A DNA stretch of 64,000 nucleotides from Rhizobium sp. ASV20 (GTDB lineage Bacteria > Pseudomonadota > Alphaproteobacteria > Rhizobiales > Rhizobiaceae), in the NCBI RefSeq assembly GCF_016429015.1, contig NZ_JAELTU010000005.1, positions 24,835 through 88,834 on the forward strand. Reading direction: 5' to 3'. Below are positions 35,373-44,045 of this stretch, piece after piece. Each line of letters starts with the position of its first letter. The first letter of the stretch is position 1. The position numbers and the translations under genes are program-made. The notes under the pieces were generated by a model, which was not told where the DNA came from, searched no databases, and saw only the letters and a list, made by a program, of their open reading frames with translations.

Positions 35373-38300
35373 ATGCACGGCCAGGCTCAGGACGTTATTG
35401 AAATAGTCGGGAAAGGCCGCGCGCCGCAGATCCTGCGCGGCCCTGATTCAATCCTTAAAGGCCGACCTGACGAGCGGCTTTCCCGCGTCTTCGAAATGCT
35501 CGTCGATGTCCATGGCCCCTCTCCCGCCGTCATCGACAATGGCCGCATCTGGACTTATCGGGAGATGGACGCTCAAGCCAACCGTTTCGCTCGACTGATC
35601 ATCGAGCGCGGCGTCAAGCCGGGCGACCGGGTGGCGCTGCTTCTCGATCGTTCCGCCGAGACCTATATTACCATCCTGGCCGTGATGAAGGCCGGCGCCG
35701 CCTTCGTACCGCTTGCGCCCGCCTTTCCGGAAGAGCGCATGGCGCTGATCGTCGAGGATGCCGGTGTCAGCCTCGTCATCACCGTTCCCGACTATGCGAC
35801 GCGCGCGGCGGGACTTTCCGTGCCTCACGTCGTTATCGACGGGAACTATTCCGAGATCGCCGGCTATGCGGACACGCCGCCGGACGTGGCAGCGACGGAC
35901 GACGAAACCTGCTATATCCTTTACACCTCCGGTACGACCGGCCGGCCAAAGGGTGTTGCCGTACGCCACCAGAGCATCTGCAATTTTGTGCGCATCGCCG
36001 CAGAGGCCTACGGCTACCGTCCGGGTGACCGTGTCTATCAGGGCATGACCATCGCCTTCGACTTCTCGACCGAGGAGATATGGGTGCCATTCGCCGCGGG
36101 CGCCACGGTGGTCCCGGCGCCTGGGCGCATGACCCTGGTTGGCGAAGAGCTGGGGGATTTCCTGCGCGCGAACGCCATCACCTGCATGGCCTGTTCGCCG
36201 ACGCTGCTGTCTTCGATCGAAAGCGACGTGCCGACGCTCCGCGCCATCCTGGTCGGCGGCGAGGCCTGTCCGCACAATCTCGTGACGCGCTGGTCGAAGG
36301 ATGGACGCCAAATCCTCAACACCTACGGTCCGACGGAAGCAACCGTTACCGCGACCATGGGATATCTGACGCCGGAGCGCCCGGTGACCATCGGCGCGCC
36401 GCTGCCGACCTACTCCATCGTCATTCTCGACGCGCAGTCGCCAAAGCTTTCCGAGCCTGGTGAGCTCGGCGAAATCGGCATCGCCGGCATCGGCCTTGCC
36501 GTCGGCTATCTCAACCGCCCCGATCTGACCGAACAGAAATTCATCCCGGATTTCGTCGGCCTGCCCAACAATCCCTCGCAGCGGATTTACCGCACCGGCG
36601 ATCTCGGCCGCATCAATAGCGACGGGGAGATCGAATATCACGGTCGCATCGACACGCAGGTCAAAATCCGCGGCTACCGCATCGAGCTCGGCGAGATCGA
36701 GGCGGTTCTCCTCGACCAGCCCGGCATAGCCCAGGCTGCAGTCACCACCTGGGAGATCGAGCCCGGCCGCGTCGAACTCGTCGGCTATTATGCGTTGAAG
36801 ATCGGCGTCGATGCCATTGCCCGTGGCGATCTTGCCAGGGAACTGCGCCGCCGCCTGCCCGACTATATGGTGCCTTCGTTCCTGGAAGAGTTGCCGGCGC
36901 TGCCGATGACGGTTTCCGACAAGGTGGACACACGCAAGCTTCCCAAGCCGGCCAGCCTCAGGCTCGGCACGGAACGCAAGGAAATTCTGCCGTCAACCGA
37001 CGACCAGCGTTTCATGACGGACGCATTGCGAGAAGTTCTGAAAATAGACGACATCTATGTCGAGGATCATTTCTTCGACGATCTCGGTGCCAATTCGCTG
37101 CTGATGGCCCGCTTCTGCGCCAAGCTGCGCACGCGCAAGGAGTGGGCGACCACCTCGATGCGCGACATCTACATGCATCCGACCGTCGCCGCCCTCGCGC
37201 AGCATCTGCATGGACCCGAGGAAGAAGTGGCAGCTGTCGAAGAGACATGCCTGACGCATCGCGCCTCGAATTTCGCTTATTGGACCTGTGGGGTAGGGCA
37301 ACTCGCCTTCTATGGCCTCTACAGCTATTTCAGCCTTTGGCTGCTGAATTACGGCCTCAACTGGGTCTACGACATGCTCGATGACCCGGTGCAGCTCTAT
37401 CTGCGTTGCGCGATCCTGTCGGCTGGCGTCTTCTTCGGCATGTCGGGCTTTGCCGTGCTCATGAAGTGGCTGCTGATCGGCCGCTGGAAGGCGGAGAGCT
37501 TCCCGATCTGGGGCCTGCGCTACTATCGCTTCTGGGTGGTGCAGACGCTCATCCGCACGGCGCCGGTCGTGTTGTTCCGCGGCAGCCCGCTCTACAGCCT
37601 TTATCTGCGCATGCTCGGCGCGCGGCTCGGACGCAATACCACCATCGAATGCCGCACGATTCCTGTGTGCACCGACCTGATCTCCGTCGGCGAGAATTCG
37701 ATCCTGCGCAAGGAATCGACGCTTCTCGGCTACCGCGCCCAAGCCGGCTATATCCACACCGGTCGGATCGCCATTGGCCGCGACGCCTTCGTCGGTCTCG
37801 GTTGCGTCATCGATATCGACACCTCCATCGGCGACCGCGCCCAGCTCGGCCACGCTTCGTCGCTGCGGCGCGGCCAGCATATTCCTGACGACGACCATTG
37901 GCACGGTTCGCCCGCGGTCTCGACCTCGGCGGACTATTGCAAGGTTCATGGCGTGACGCTTTCGAGAACGCGTCGCATCCTCTACGACACGGTGCAGCTC
38001 GTTACCATGTTCGCGCTGGTCACGCCCTTTCCGCTGTTGTTCCAGACCTATTGGCAGAATGTCAGCGACGACTACCAGGAAACGATCGGTATCGTCGCCA
38101 TCGGCACGACCATCACGCTCTTCGGCGCGATCGCGCTGGCAATTCTGGCCGCTTTGGCGGTGCCGCGCCTGTTCAGCCTCGTTCTCAAGCCCGGCCGCAC
38201 CTACAGGCTCTACGGCTTCCATTTCTGGCTGCAGTCGATCGTCGAGGTGTGCACCAACATACGCCTCGTCAACCTGCTGTTCGGCGACAGTTCGGCCGTC

Positions 38301-39392
38301 GTACATTACATCCGGGCGCTCGGCTGGAATCTCAACGAAGTCGTGCAGACCGGCTCGAACTTCGGCAGCAACCAGCAGCAGGACAATCCGTTGATGTGCG
38401 AGATTGGCAGCGGCACGATGGTGTCGGACGGCCTCTACATGATCAACATCCACAAATCGGCCTCCACCTTCCGGTTGGAACACACCAAGGTCGGCGAGCG
38501 CAACTACTTCGGCAACAACATATTCTATCCGCCGGATGGCAAGACTGGCGAGAACTGCCTGCTCGGCACGAAGGTCATGGTGCCCGTCGATGGCGTGCTG
38601 CGCGAAAATGTCGGCCTGCTCGGCTCCCCACCCTTCGAGATCCCGCGCATGGTCAAGCGCGACAAGGAACTGATCCAGGGGGTCAGCGACGATGATCGCC
38701 GCGCTCGTCTGCCCTACAAGAACCGCCACAATTTCGCGACCGCGCTGATGTTCCTTGCCACCCAGTGGGTAGCGCTGTTTGTGACGCTGACGATCTGGGA
38801 CCGGGCACTGAACTACTATACGGAATGGGCACAGACGGCGCTCTTCGTTGCAGTCGTGCTGACGGCTGGCCTCACGATACCCCTGTATATTTTCGTGGAA
38901 TGGGCGAGCCTGGGCTTCCGTCGTCTTCGTCCGCAGATGACGACCATCTACGACATCACCTTCTGGCGGCACGAACGCCATTGGAAACTGGCCGATTCCC
39001 CGATCGTGCGTCTGTTTGCCGGCACGCCTTTCCGCCCGATGATCCTGCGCGCGCTCGGCGTCAAGGTCGGCCGGCGCGTCTATGACGGCGGCTCGAATTT
39101 GACGGAACGCTCGCTGGTGGAAATCGGCGACGACGCGACGCTGAACGAAGGCTGCGTCATCCAGGCACACTCGCTGGAGGAAGGCGCCTTCAAGTCGGAC
39201 TACATCCGCATCGGCAACGGCTGCACGCTCAGCCCCGCCGCCTTCATCCACTACGGCGTAACAATGGGCGACGGCTCCATCGCCGACGTAGACAGCTTCA
39301 TCATGAAGGGCGAAATCCTGGAGCCGTACTCGATCTGGCGCGGCAACCCTGCCAAGCTGCATTCCTTCGTCAGGCCGGTCGCCGACGCATGA
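35373..39392 (+). CDS. Pls/PosA-type membrane-bound non-ribosomal peptide synthetase
   Basis: 1339 residues from the ATG at 35373, chosen over a TTG nine codons upstream because AGGGA precedes it. Order of domains: adenylation (about 30-530) with core motifs YILYTSGTTGRPKG, NTYGPTEAT, YRTGDLG, VKIRGYRIELGEIE and the catalytic Lys517 in MTVSDKVDTRKL; peptidyl carrier (about 540-615) with Ser575 in DDLGANSLL; then six membrane helices (about 639-659, 675-697, 873-890, 905-929, 1123-1141, 1152-1175) separating three soluble domains with hexapeptide/left-handed beta-helix character (698-870, 931-1119, 1177-1339). This matches, in order and length (about 1319), the epsilon-poly-lysine synthetase Pls, which makes an amino-acid homopolymer without a thioesterase. 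A normal condensation or thioesterase domain is absent. The following gene, overlapping by 4 bp, encodes the activating PPTase. The amino acid used is not known. Confidence 0.88.
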   Translation: MHGQAQDVIEIVGKGRAPQILRGPDSILKGRPDERLSRVFEMLVDVHGPSPAVIDNGRIWTYREMDAQANRFARLIIERGVKPGDRVALLLDRSAETYITILAVMKAGAAFVPLAPAFPEERMALIVEDAGVSLVITVPDYATRAAGLSVPHVVIDGNYSEIAGYADTPPDVAATDDETCYILYTSGTTGRPKGVAVRHQSICNFVRIAAEAYGYRPGDRVYQGMTIAFDFSTEEIWVPFAAGATVVPAPGRMTLVGEELGDFLRANAITCMACSPTLLSSIESDVPTLRAILVGGEACPHNLVTRWSKDGRQILNTYGPTEATVTATMGYLTPERPVTIGAPLPTYSIVILDAQSPKLSEPGELGEIGIAGIGLAVGYLNRPDLTEQKFIPDFVGLPNNPSQRIYRTGDLGRINSDGEIEYHGRIDTQVKIRGYRIELGEIEAVLLDQPGIAQAAVTTWEIEPGRVELVGYYALKIGVDAIARGDLARELRRRLPDYMVPSFLEELPALPMTVSDKVDTRKLPKPASLRLGTERKEILPSTDDQRFMTDALREVLKIDDIYVEDHFFDDLGANSLLMARFCAKLRTRKEWATTSMRDIYMHPTVAALAQHLHGPEEEVAAVEETCLTHRASNFAYWTCGVGQLAFYGLYSYFSLWLLNYGLNWVYDMLDDPVQLYLRCAILSAGVFFGMSGFAVLMKWLLIGRWKAESFPIWGLRYYRFWVVQTLIRTAPVVLFRGSPLYSLYLRMLGARLGRNTTIECRTIPVCTDLISVGENSILRKESTLLGYRAQAGYIHTGRIAIGRDAFVGLGCVIDIDTSIGDRAQLGHASSLRRGQHIPDDDHWHGSPAVSTSADYCKVHGVTLSRTRRILYDTVQLVTMFALVTPFPLLFQTYWQNVSDDYQETIGIVAIGTTITLFGAIALAILAALAVPRLFSLVLKPGRTYRLYGFHFWLQSIVEVCTNIRLVNLLFGDSSAVVHYIRALGWNLNEVVQTGSNFGSNQQQDNPLMCEIGSGTMVSDGLYMINIHKSASTFRLEHTKVGERNYFGNNIFYPPDGKTGENCLLGTKVMVPVDGVLRENVGLLGSPPFEIPRMVKRDKELIQGVSDDDRRARLPYKNRHNFATALMFLATQWVALFVTLTIWDRALNYYTEWAQTALFVAVVLTAGLTIPLYIFVEWASLGFRRLRPQMTTIYDITFWRHERHWKLADSPIVRLFAGTPFRPMILRALGVKVGRRVYDGGSNLTERSLVEIGDDATLNEGCVIQAHSLEEGAFKSDYIRIGNGCTLSPAAFIHYGVTMGDGSIADVDSFIMKGEILEPYSIWRGNPAKLHSFVRPVADA

Positions 39393-40039
39393 GCGGCGGT
39401 GCGCCCCTCCGCCAAGCGGAAACGGCGCTGCTCGCAGCAATGACGAAGCTGGCGCCATCTGGCGTCCGCATCGGTTGCCGTTCGATCCGAAGCGGCGACG
39501 AAAATTTGCTGCTACCGGAGGAAACGCAGAGCATCCTTTCGCGGCGGCTTGAGGCACGGCGCGCCAGCGGCGCTGCGCGCGCAAGCGCCCGGCAACTGCT
39601 GACGCGGGAGGGAATTGAGGACGCCGTCATCAGACGCGCGGTGTCGGGTGCACCTCTCTGGCCACCCGGCTTTGTCGGCTCCCTCGCTCATGATGACGTC
39701 ATTGCCGTCGCGGCCGTGGGGCGAAGGACCGAGGTCCTCTCGCTCGGGATCGATGTCGAGCCTGCGGAACCTCTGTCCGAGGACGTCGCCGCGATCGTGC
39801 AGACTCCGGATGACATCCTTGGCGACATCGACGAGCGCCTTGCCTCCCGCCTGCTGTTCAGCGCCAAAGAGGCCGTCTACAAAGCCAGCTATCCGCTTGA
39901 CGGCATCGTTCTCGGCTACGAGCACATCGCCGTCGATCTCAAGGCTCGCAATGCTGTTACCGCCGGCGGTCGCAAAGTGTGGTTTTCGTTCTGCCTTTTC
40001 CCCCGGATAGTCGTTCTCGCCAACGTACCGCTGCGGTAG
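39389..40039 (+). CDS. 4'-phosphopantetheinyl transferase (Sfp/EntD type)
   Basis: 216 residues, start ATG overlapping the stop of the synthetase by ATGA. The three family motifs are visible: GSLAHDD (about residues 93-99), LGIDVEP with the magnesium-binding Asp and Glu (about 113-119), and FSAKEAVYK (about 152-160). It transfers 4'-phosphopantetheine from coenzyme A to a carrier-protein Ser, here most likely Ser575 of the synthetase. The two genes are certainly translated together. The EntD-like length suggests a dedicated activator. Confidence 0.9.
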   Translation: MSGGAPLRQAETALLAAMTKLAPSGVRIGCRSIRSGDENLLLPEETQSILSRRLEARRASGAARASARQLLTREGIEDAVIRRAVSGAPLWPPGFVGSLAHDDVIAVAAVGRRTEVLSLGIDVEPAEPLSEDVAAIVQTPDDILGDIDERLASRLLFSAKEAVYKASYPLDGIVLGYEHIAVDLKARNAVTAGGRKVWFSFCLFPRIVVLANVPLR

Positions 40040-40347
40040 CGGGTCCGGCGACGGCGCAATTCCCGATGTCATGAATTGGCAGCACTGGGATGGCATCATC
40101 GCCAAAGCCTTGAACGGGATCGGAGAGGCTTGGGACCCGGCTCGGAAAGCCGCCGACTGCCGAGCAGAGGCTGAACTTTCAGATCGGACACATACAGCGC
40201 CCAAATTTCGCCCCATGGTTTTATTTCAATGGCAATGCTCGTTGGCGACATTGCTTGTTTCTGTGGGGTGGGGATCTTAGGTCGCCGGCGAACAAGACGA
40301 ATTGCGGCGCTATTGCCGGATCAGCTATCTCAAATTGGAAAACCATC
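40040..40347. other. Intergenic region before the GNAT gene
   Basis: 308 bp. Small open frames cover part of it but without convincing ribosome sites or composition. A T-rich stretch around 40215-40262 probably belongs to the promoter of the acetyltransferase gene. Nothing else was seen. Confidence 0.35.
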
Positions 40348-40833
40348 ATGACCGAACAACCAACTTCGGCCTCAGAAATCTCCCTGCGCCGCGTTACCAT
40401 GGCAACCGTCGGCGATATCTGCGACTTGAGCTTGACGCTGACTGAGATCCAGCGCGACAAGGTCGCTGACAACAGCGTCTCCATCGCTGAAGCGCATTTT
40501 TCAGAAAATGCCTGGTTCCGGGCCATCTATGCCGACGAGACGCCGGTGGGTTTCGTGATGCTGCATATCGGCTCGGACTATGATGTGATCGATTGCCCCG
40601 GTGCCTTCCTCTGGCGCCTGATGATCGCCGGTCCTTATCAGCGCATGAGCTTCGGCGAGAAGGCAATCGCGCTCGTGGTGCGCGAGATGAAAGCGCGCGG
40701 ATTTGCAGAACTGTTTACCTGCTATGTCGTCGGCGAAGGCAGCCCCGAGGGTTTCTACAAGCGTCTCGGCTTCGTGCCGACAGGCGAGGTCTTTGAAGAC
40801 GAGATCGAATTGGTATTGAAATTCACTGCTTGA
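40348..40833 (+). CDS. GNAT-family N-acetyltransferase (diamine-acetyltransferase-like)
   Basis: 161 residues from the ATG at 40348; an upstream in-frame codon would add 31 residues with no ribosome site. The GNAT core is present: LWRLMIAGPYQRMSFGEKA (beta-4 and the acetyl-CoA pyrophosphate loop, although the usual Q/RxxGxG/A is changed to QRMSFGEKA) and GEGSPEGFYKRLGFVPTGEV at the end. The latter resembles spermidine/spermine and BltD-type acetyltransferases. It stands alone on the plus strand and may act on a polyamine or on a small amine. A weak site, TTGGAAAA, precedes the ATG. Confidence 0.78.
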   Translation: MTEQPTSASEISLRRVTMATVGDICDLSLTLTEIQRDKVADNSVSIAEAHFSENAWFRAIYADETPVGFVMLHIGSDYDVIDCPGAFLWRLMIAGPYQRMSFGEKAIALVVREMKARGFAELFTCYVVGEGSPEGFYKRLGFVPTGEVFEDEIELVLKFTA

Positions 40834-40959
40834 GCGGTCCTCCAGCTTCTGTCGCCGAGGAGGCGACCTTGGGCGCGGCAGCACCGGCCGATGCGTCAAA
40901 GCATAAGTCCGGGTTGGATGGTCACTTCCCCGACCGAAAGCCGGTGATCTCCATGGTGC

Positions 40960-41015
40960 ACATCGCAAAGATACAACGTGCAACAGATTAGTTGCACGTT
41001 GTATCTTTGCGATGT
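40960..41015. promoter_or_regulatory. 25-bp perfect inverted repeat, probable ArsR operator overlapping the SRPBCC promoter
   Basis: Bases 40960-40984 are exactly complementary to 40991-41015, with the 6-base spacer AGATTA. The centre, GTGCAAC-6-GTTGCAC, is the type of dyad bound by small ArsR repressors that precede SRPBCC genes. A possible -35 TTGCAC (40992-40997) and -10 TATGCT (41016-41021, 18-base spacing) overlap the repeat, so repressor binding would block the promoter of 41057-41882. Confidence 0.6.
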
Positions 41016-41056
41016 TATGCTGACCCCGAGCGTTGCCCAAACGGAGACCCTTCAGC

Positions 41057-41569
41057 ATGTTTGACCGCATCGAAAAGCAGGTCATGCTGCGTGCGCCGAT
41101 CGAGCGCGTCTGGCATGCCATCACTGGCGTCGAGGAATTTTCACAGTGGTTCGGCGTAAAGCTGAACGAGTCCTTTGCCCCTGGCCGCGCGATAACCGGC
41201 ACTTTCGAGGGAGGATTCGATGAACAAACTTTGCGGCAATATCAGGCTTCCTTGGGTCTTGAGCCCACGGGCATCCGGCAGATGCCGCAAAATGCGGTCT
41301 TCTGTACTGTCGAACAGATGGAGGCACCGCGATCCTTCAGCTTCCGCTGGATCCCTTACGGAATCGATATCGACTGTGACCCGGCAAAGGAAACGCCGAC
41401 GTTGGTCGAGTTTCGACTGGAACCCGTGGCGGAGGGAACACGCCTGACAATTACCGAATCTGGGTTCGAAGGCATTCCACTCCACCGGCGCCAGCGTGCC
41501 TTTTTGATGAACGATGGAGGCTGGGCTGCCCAGGCCGAAAACCTGAAGCGCCATGTCGAACGGGGGTAA
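41057..41569 (+). CDS. SRPBCC (AHSA1-like) domain protein
   Basis: 170 residues from the ATG at 41057 (GGAG ten bases before). It starts MFDRIEKQVMLRAPIERVWH and has SQWFGVKLNE, FRWIPYGIDIDCDPA and TLVEFRLEPVAEGTRLTITE, all standard for the AHSA1/SRPBCC START-like fold with a hydrophobic ligand cavity. The stop overlaps the ArsR gene by 17 bp, the classic SRPBCC-ArsR pair. Function is usually a ligand-binding or stress-related protein; the ligand is unknown. Confidence 0.85.
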   Translation: MFDRIEKQVMLRAPIERVWHAITGVEEFSQWFGVKLNESFAPGRAITGTFEGGFDEQTLRQYQASLGLEPTGIRQMPQNAVFCTVEQMEAPRSFSFRWIPYGIDIDCDPAKETPTLVEFRLEPVAEGTRLTITESGFEGIPLHRRQRAFLMNDGGWAAQAENLKRHVERG

Positions 41570-41882
41570 GCGCGAACTCGCCGATGTCTTTGCCGCATTA
41601 GGGGATACCACGCGGCTGGCCCTCGTCATGCATCTTCTCGCCGTTGGCGCGCTGTCGGCAACCAATCTGGCCGAAGGGCAGTCGATCAGCCGGCAGGCGA
41701 TCGTCAAGCATCTGCAGGTGCTTGAAGCAGCGGCTCTGGTGACGCACGAACGCCGCGGCAAGGAAGTTCTCTACGCGCTCGATGGCAGCCGCATCGCCGA
41801 GGCACGAGCCTTCCTCGACGCGATTTCGTCCGGCTGGGATCAGGCGCTCGGCCGCCTCAAGTCACTGGTTGAGGCACCATGA
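41553..41882 (+). CDS. ArsR-family transcriptional repressor
   Basis: 109 residues with a winged helix-turn-helix: FAALGDTTRLALVMHLLAVG and SISRQAIVKHLQVLEAAALV are the typical ArsR blocks. No cysteine metal site (ELCVCDL type) is visible, so it belongs to the metal-independent SdpR-like group. It is translated with the SRPBCC gene (overlap 17 bp) and likely binds the 25-bp dyad at 40960-41015 to repress its own operon. Confidence 0.88.
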   Translation: MSNGGKRELADVFAALGDTTRLALVMHLLAVGALSATNLAEGQSISRQAIVKHLQVLEAAALVTHERRGKEVLYALDGSRIAEARAFLDAISSGWDQALGRLKSLVEAP

Positions 41883-41942
41883 GCCCTCGTTCTCGGGCTA
41901 TGGGAAGAGTTTCGATCAAGCACATATAGAAGGAAATCGACC

Positions 41943-42347
41943 TTGAAGGACATCCTTACTTTCCTCATGTTTTCGGGCGAAAACCACGGCCAGGCGAAAG
42001 CGGCTATCGATTTTTATGTCTCGCTCTTTCCCCGATCAGGCATCGAGCGGCTCGAACTCTACGGTGCTGACGATGGCCAGCCGGAAGGCACGGTCAAGAC
42101 CGCATGGTTTACTTTGAACGGGCGCCGCTACATGGCGATCGACAGCGCCGCGCCGCATGCCTTCAATTTCACGCCGTCGATATCGCTCTTCGTGGAATGC
42201 GAGACGGAAGAAGAAATCGACCGTCTACATGATGCCCTGTCCGAGGGCGGGAAGGAGCTGATGCCGCTCGGCAATTACGGCTTCAGTCGCCGCTTCTGCT
42301 GGGTGAACGATCGCTATGGCGTTTCCTGGCAGATCAATCTTGCCTGA
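41943..42347 (+). CDS. PhnB/VOC-family protein
   Basis: 134 residues, starting at TTG with AAGGAA eight bases upstream. MFSGENHGQAKAAIDFYVSL and TEEEIDRLHDALSEGGKELM followed by RFCWVNDRYGVSWQINL are the blocks of the PhnB/3-demethylubiquinone-methyltransferase-like branch of the vicinal oxygen chelate fold. It is only 60 bp after the ArsR gene on the same strand, so it may be part of the same operon. The VOC fold covers glyoxalases, dioxygenases and drug-binding proteins; a specific activity cannot be given. Confidence 0.8.
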   Translation: MKDILTFLMFSGENHGQAKAAIDFYVSLFPRSGIERLELYGADDGQPEGTVKTAWFTLNGRRYMAIDSAAPHAFNFTPSISLFVECETEEEIDRLHDALSEGGKELMPLGNYGFSRRFCWVNDRYGVSWQINLA

Positions 42348-42481
42348 AAGAGCCATCTCCATTTCGCCGGCTCGAGGCCGCGCGTAGACAGTCTTTGTCA
42401 GTGTTCGCCCTGTCTCGGGCTGCGGGCAAGCGCGACCATGTTGACGAGCATCGACACCAGCCAAGAGACATAAACAAGTCT

Positions 42482-43276
42482 TTACTTGGTTATCTGACCA
42501 GGTACGGGCCGCGTGCAAACGAGGATGAACCTGCGATAGACGAAGGTCCGCAGCTTGTTTCTCAGATTTGCGTTCTTCCGCTGCGCCCTCGCGATGGGTG
42601 CATGCGACTGCCATTGAAGCTCGGCAAAGCCCGCAGCTTGCAAAATCGGCGCAAGCGCATCTGCACGCAGGCCGTCACCAAAAGGCAGCGCCTCCATGAT
42701 ACGCGCATGGCGGCTGCTGAGCGCGCCATCGTAATTCCTGTCGGCACCGCAAATGCGGTCGATCAGCGCAATCAGCATGGTCGCGATCCGGCCGCCCGTT
42801 TTCGGCCGCGCCCAATCGCCATCGAAAATAACCAGACGGCCGCCGGGCTTCAACAGCCGGAACCATTCCTTCAGCGTCTCTTCCGGCCGCGTCAGTGTCC
42901 AGACGAGGTGCCGGCAGACAATTGCATCATAGGACTCATCCGGCTCCATTGTGTTTTCGGCATCGGCCAGCAAAAAGCGAAGGCGCGGCTTGCCCGCGTG
43001 TTTCCTGCGTGCGACCGCAAGCATCGCTTCGGAAAAATCCAATGCGGTTACATCATGTCCTAGATCATGGATCAGGCGCGTGACCTCGCCGGTGCCGCAG
43101 GCAAGCTCCAACACCCGCTTTGGCGGCAATCCGAGGGCCACGCGGATCGGCTTCTGCCAGGCATCTGCTTCTGCGCCAGGAGCGATTTTATGGCCGAAGG
43201 CCAGGTCGAAAGTCTCTGACCGCTTCGACCAATAGTCCCTGATCTCTTCCCTCAGATCAAAGTTGCCTCCGTCCAT
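42482..43276 (-). CDS. Class I SAM-dependent methyltransferase, fourth gene of the cobalamin-riboswitch operon
   Basis: 264 residues from the ATG at 43276, four bases after the stop of the BtuD-like gene; an upstream in-frame codon lies inside that gene. The SAM-binding motif I is VLELACGTGEVTRLI, the acidic loop VTALDFSEAML follows, and LKPGGRLVIFDG is motif III of the UbiE/SmtA class. Being last in a btuFCD operon controlled by a B12 riboswitch, it may modify a corrinoid or may simply be co-regulated. It has no corrinoid-binding or radical-SAM motif. Confidence 0.8.
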   Translation of the reverse strand: MDGGNFDLREEIRDYWSKRSETFDLAFGHKIAPGAEADAWQKPIRVALGLPPKRVLELACGTGEVTRLIHDLGHDVTALDFSEAMLAVARRKHAGKPRLRFLLADAENTMEPDESYDAIVCRHLVWTLTRPEETLKEWFRLLKPGGRLVIFDGDWARPKTGGRIATMLIALIDRICGADRNYDGALSSRHARIMEALPFGDGLRADALAPILQAAGFAELQWQSHAPIARAQRKNANLRNKLRTFVYRRFILVCTRPVPGQITK

Positions 43277-43280
43277 GCGC

Positions 43281-44045
43281 TCACCCCGCCATGTACTGGA
43301 TATTGCAACGGCCGTGGACCGGTGATTTCTGGACATGAGCGCGCACGCCGAAAACCCGCTCGATCAGTTCCTGCGTCAGCACCTCTTCCGGAGCACCGGC
43401 GGCAACGACCTGCCCATTCTGCAGCACCGCCAAGCTATCGCAGAACATGGCCGCCAGATTGAGATCATGCAGCGCAACGACTGAAGTGACGTCAAGCTTC
43501 GAGATCAGCCCCAGTATTTCAAGCTGATGCTGGATATCCAGATGGTTTGTCGGCTCGTCGAGCAGCAATTCGCTGGGGGTTTGCGCAAGTGCCCTGGCGA
43601 TATGAACGCGCTGCCGCTCGCCGCCGGACAATGTCTGCCATAGCTGCCCTGCCCGATCCTGCATGCCGACCCGGGCAAGCGCGGCGAGGACTGCCCCTTC
43701 ATCCTGGGCGCCCCATGAGGAAAGCGGGCCGCGGTGCGGTGTGCGGCCAAGACGGACGACATCGATAACCGTCACCTGCATCTCCGTGTTCGCCTGCTGC
43801 TCCACCAGTGCGATCCGGCGGGCGATGTCGCCGCGTGAAATCGAGGCGATGTCGTCACCACCGAGCCGGATGACACCGCTCCTTACCTTTCGCAACCGGC
43901 AGATCAGCCGCAACAGACTGGACTTGCCGGAACCATTCGGCCCCAGCAAGCCAAGCACCTTGCCCTTTTCCACCGAGAGGCTGATGCCATTGACGATGAG
44001 CGTATTGCCGGCAGCAAAAGTGACGTCGTCGACCGCGATGCTCAT
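43281..44045 (-). CDS. btuD: Cobalamin ABC importer ATPase (BtuD/FecE type)
   Basis: 254 residues with Walker A GPNGSGKSS, signature LSGGERQRVHIARAL, Walker B LLLDEPTNHLD and the H-loop VALHDLNLAAM. The sequence is of the FecE/BtuD class. It overlaps the permease by ATGA (44042-44045). Cobalamin is proposed because the operon starts with a B12 riboswitch, not because the ATPase itself shows it. Confidence 0.85.
   Translation of the reverse strand: MSIAVDDVTFAAGNTLIVNGISLSVEKGKVLGLLGPNGSGKSSLLRLICRLRKVRSGVIRLGGDDIASISRGDIARRIALVEQQANTEMQVTVIDVVRLGRTPHRGPLSSWGAQDEGAVLAALARVGMQDRAGQLWQTLSGGERQRVHIARALAQTPSELLLDEPTNHLDIQHQLEILGLISKLDVTSVVALHDLNLAAMFCDSLAVLQNGQVVAAGAPEEVLTQELIERVFGVRAHVQKSPVHGRCNIQYMAG

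Noticed and set aside
36993..39584. 863-codon open frame on the minus strand, opposite the peptide synthetase gene
   Set aside because: It is antisense to a gene with clear motifs throughout; its composition (Arg/Ala/Asp-rich, no domain) is what GC-rich codon use creates in the opposite frame.
40071..40280. 69-codon frame between PPTase and GNAT genes
   Set aside because: Weak start, no family features; could not be supported.
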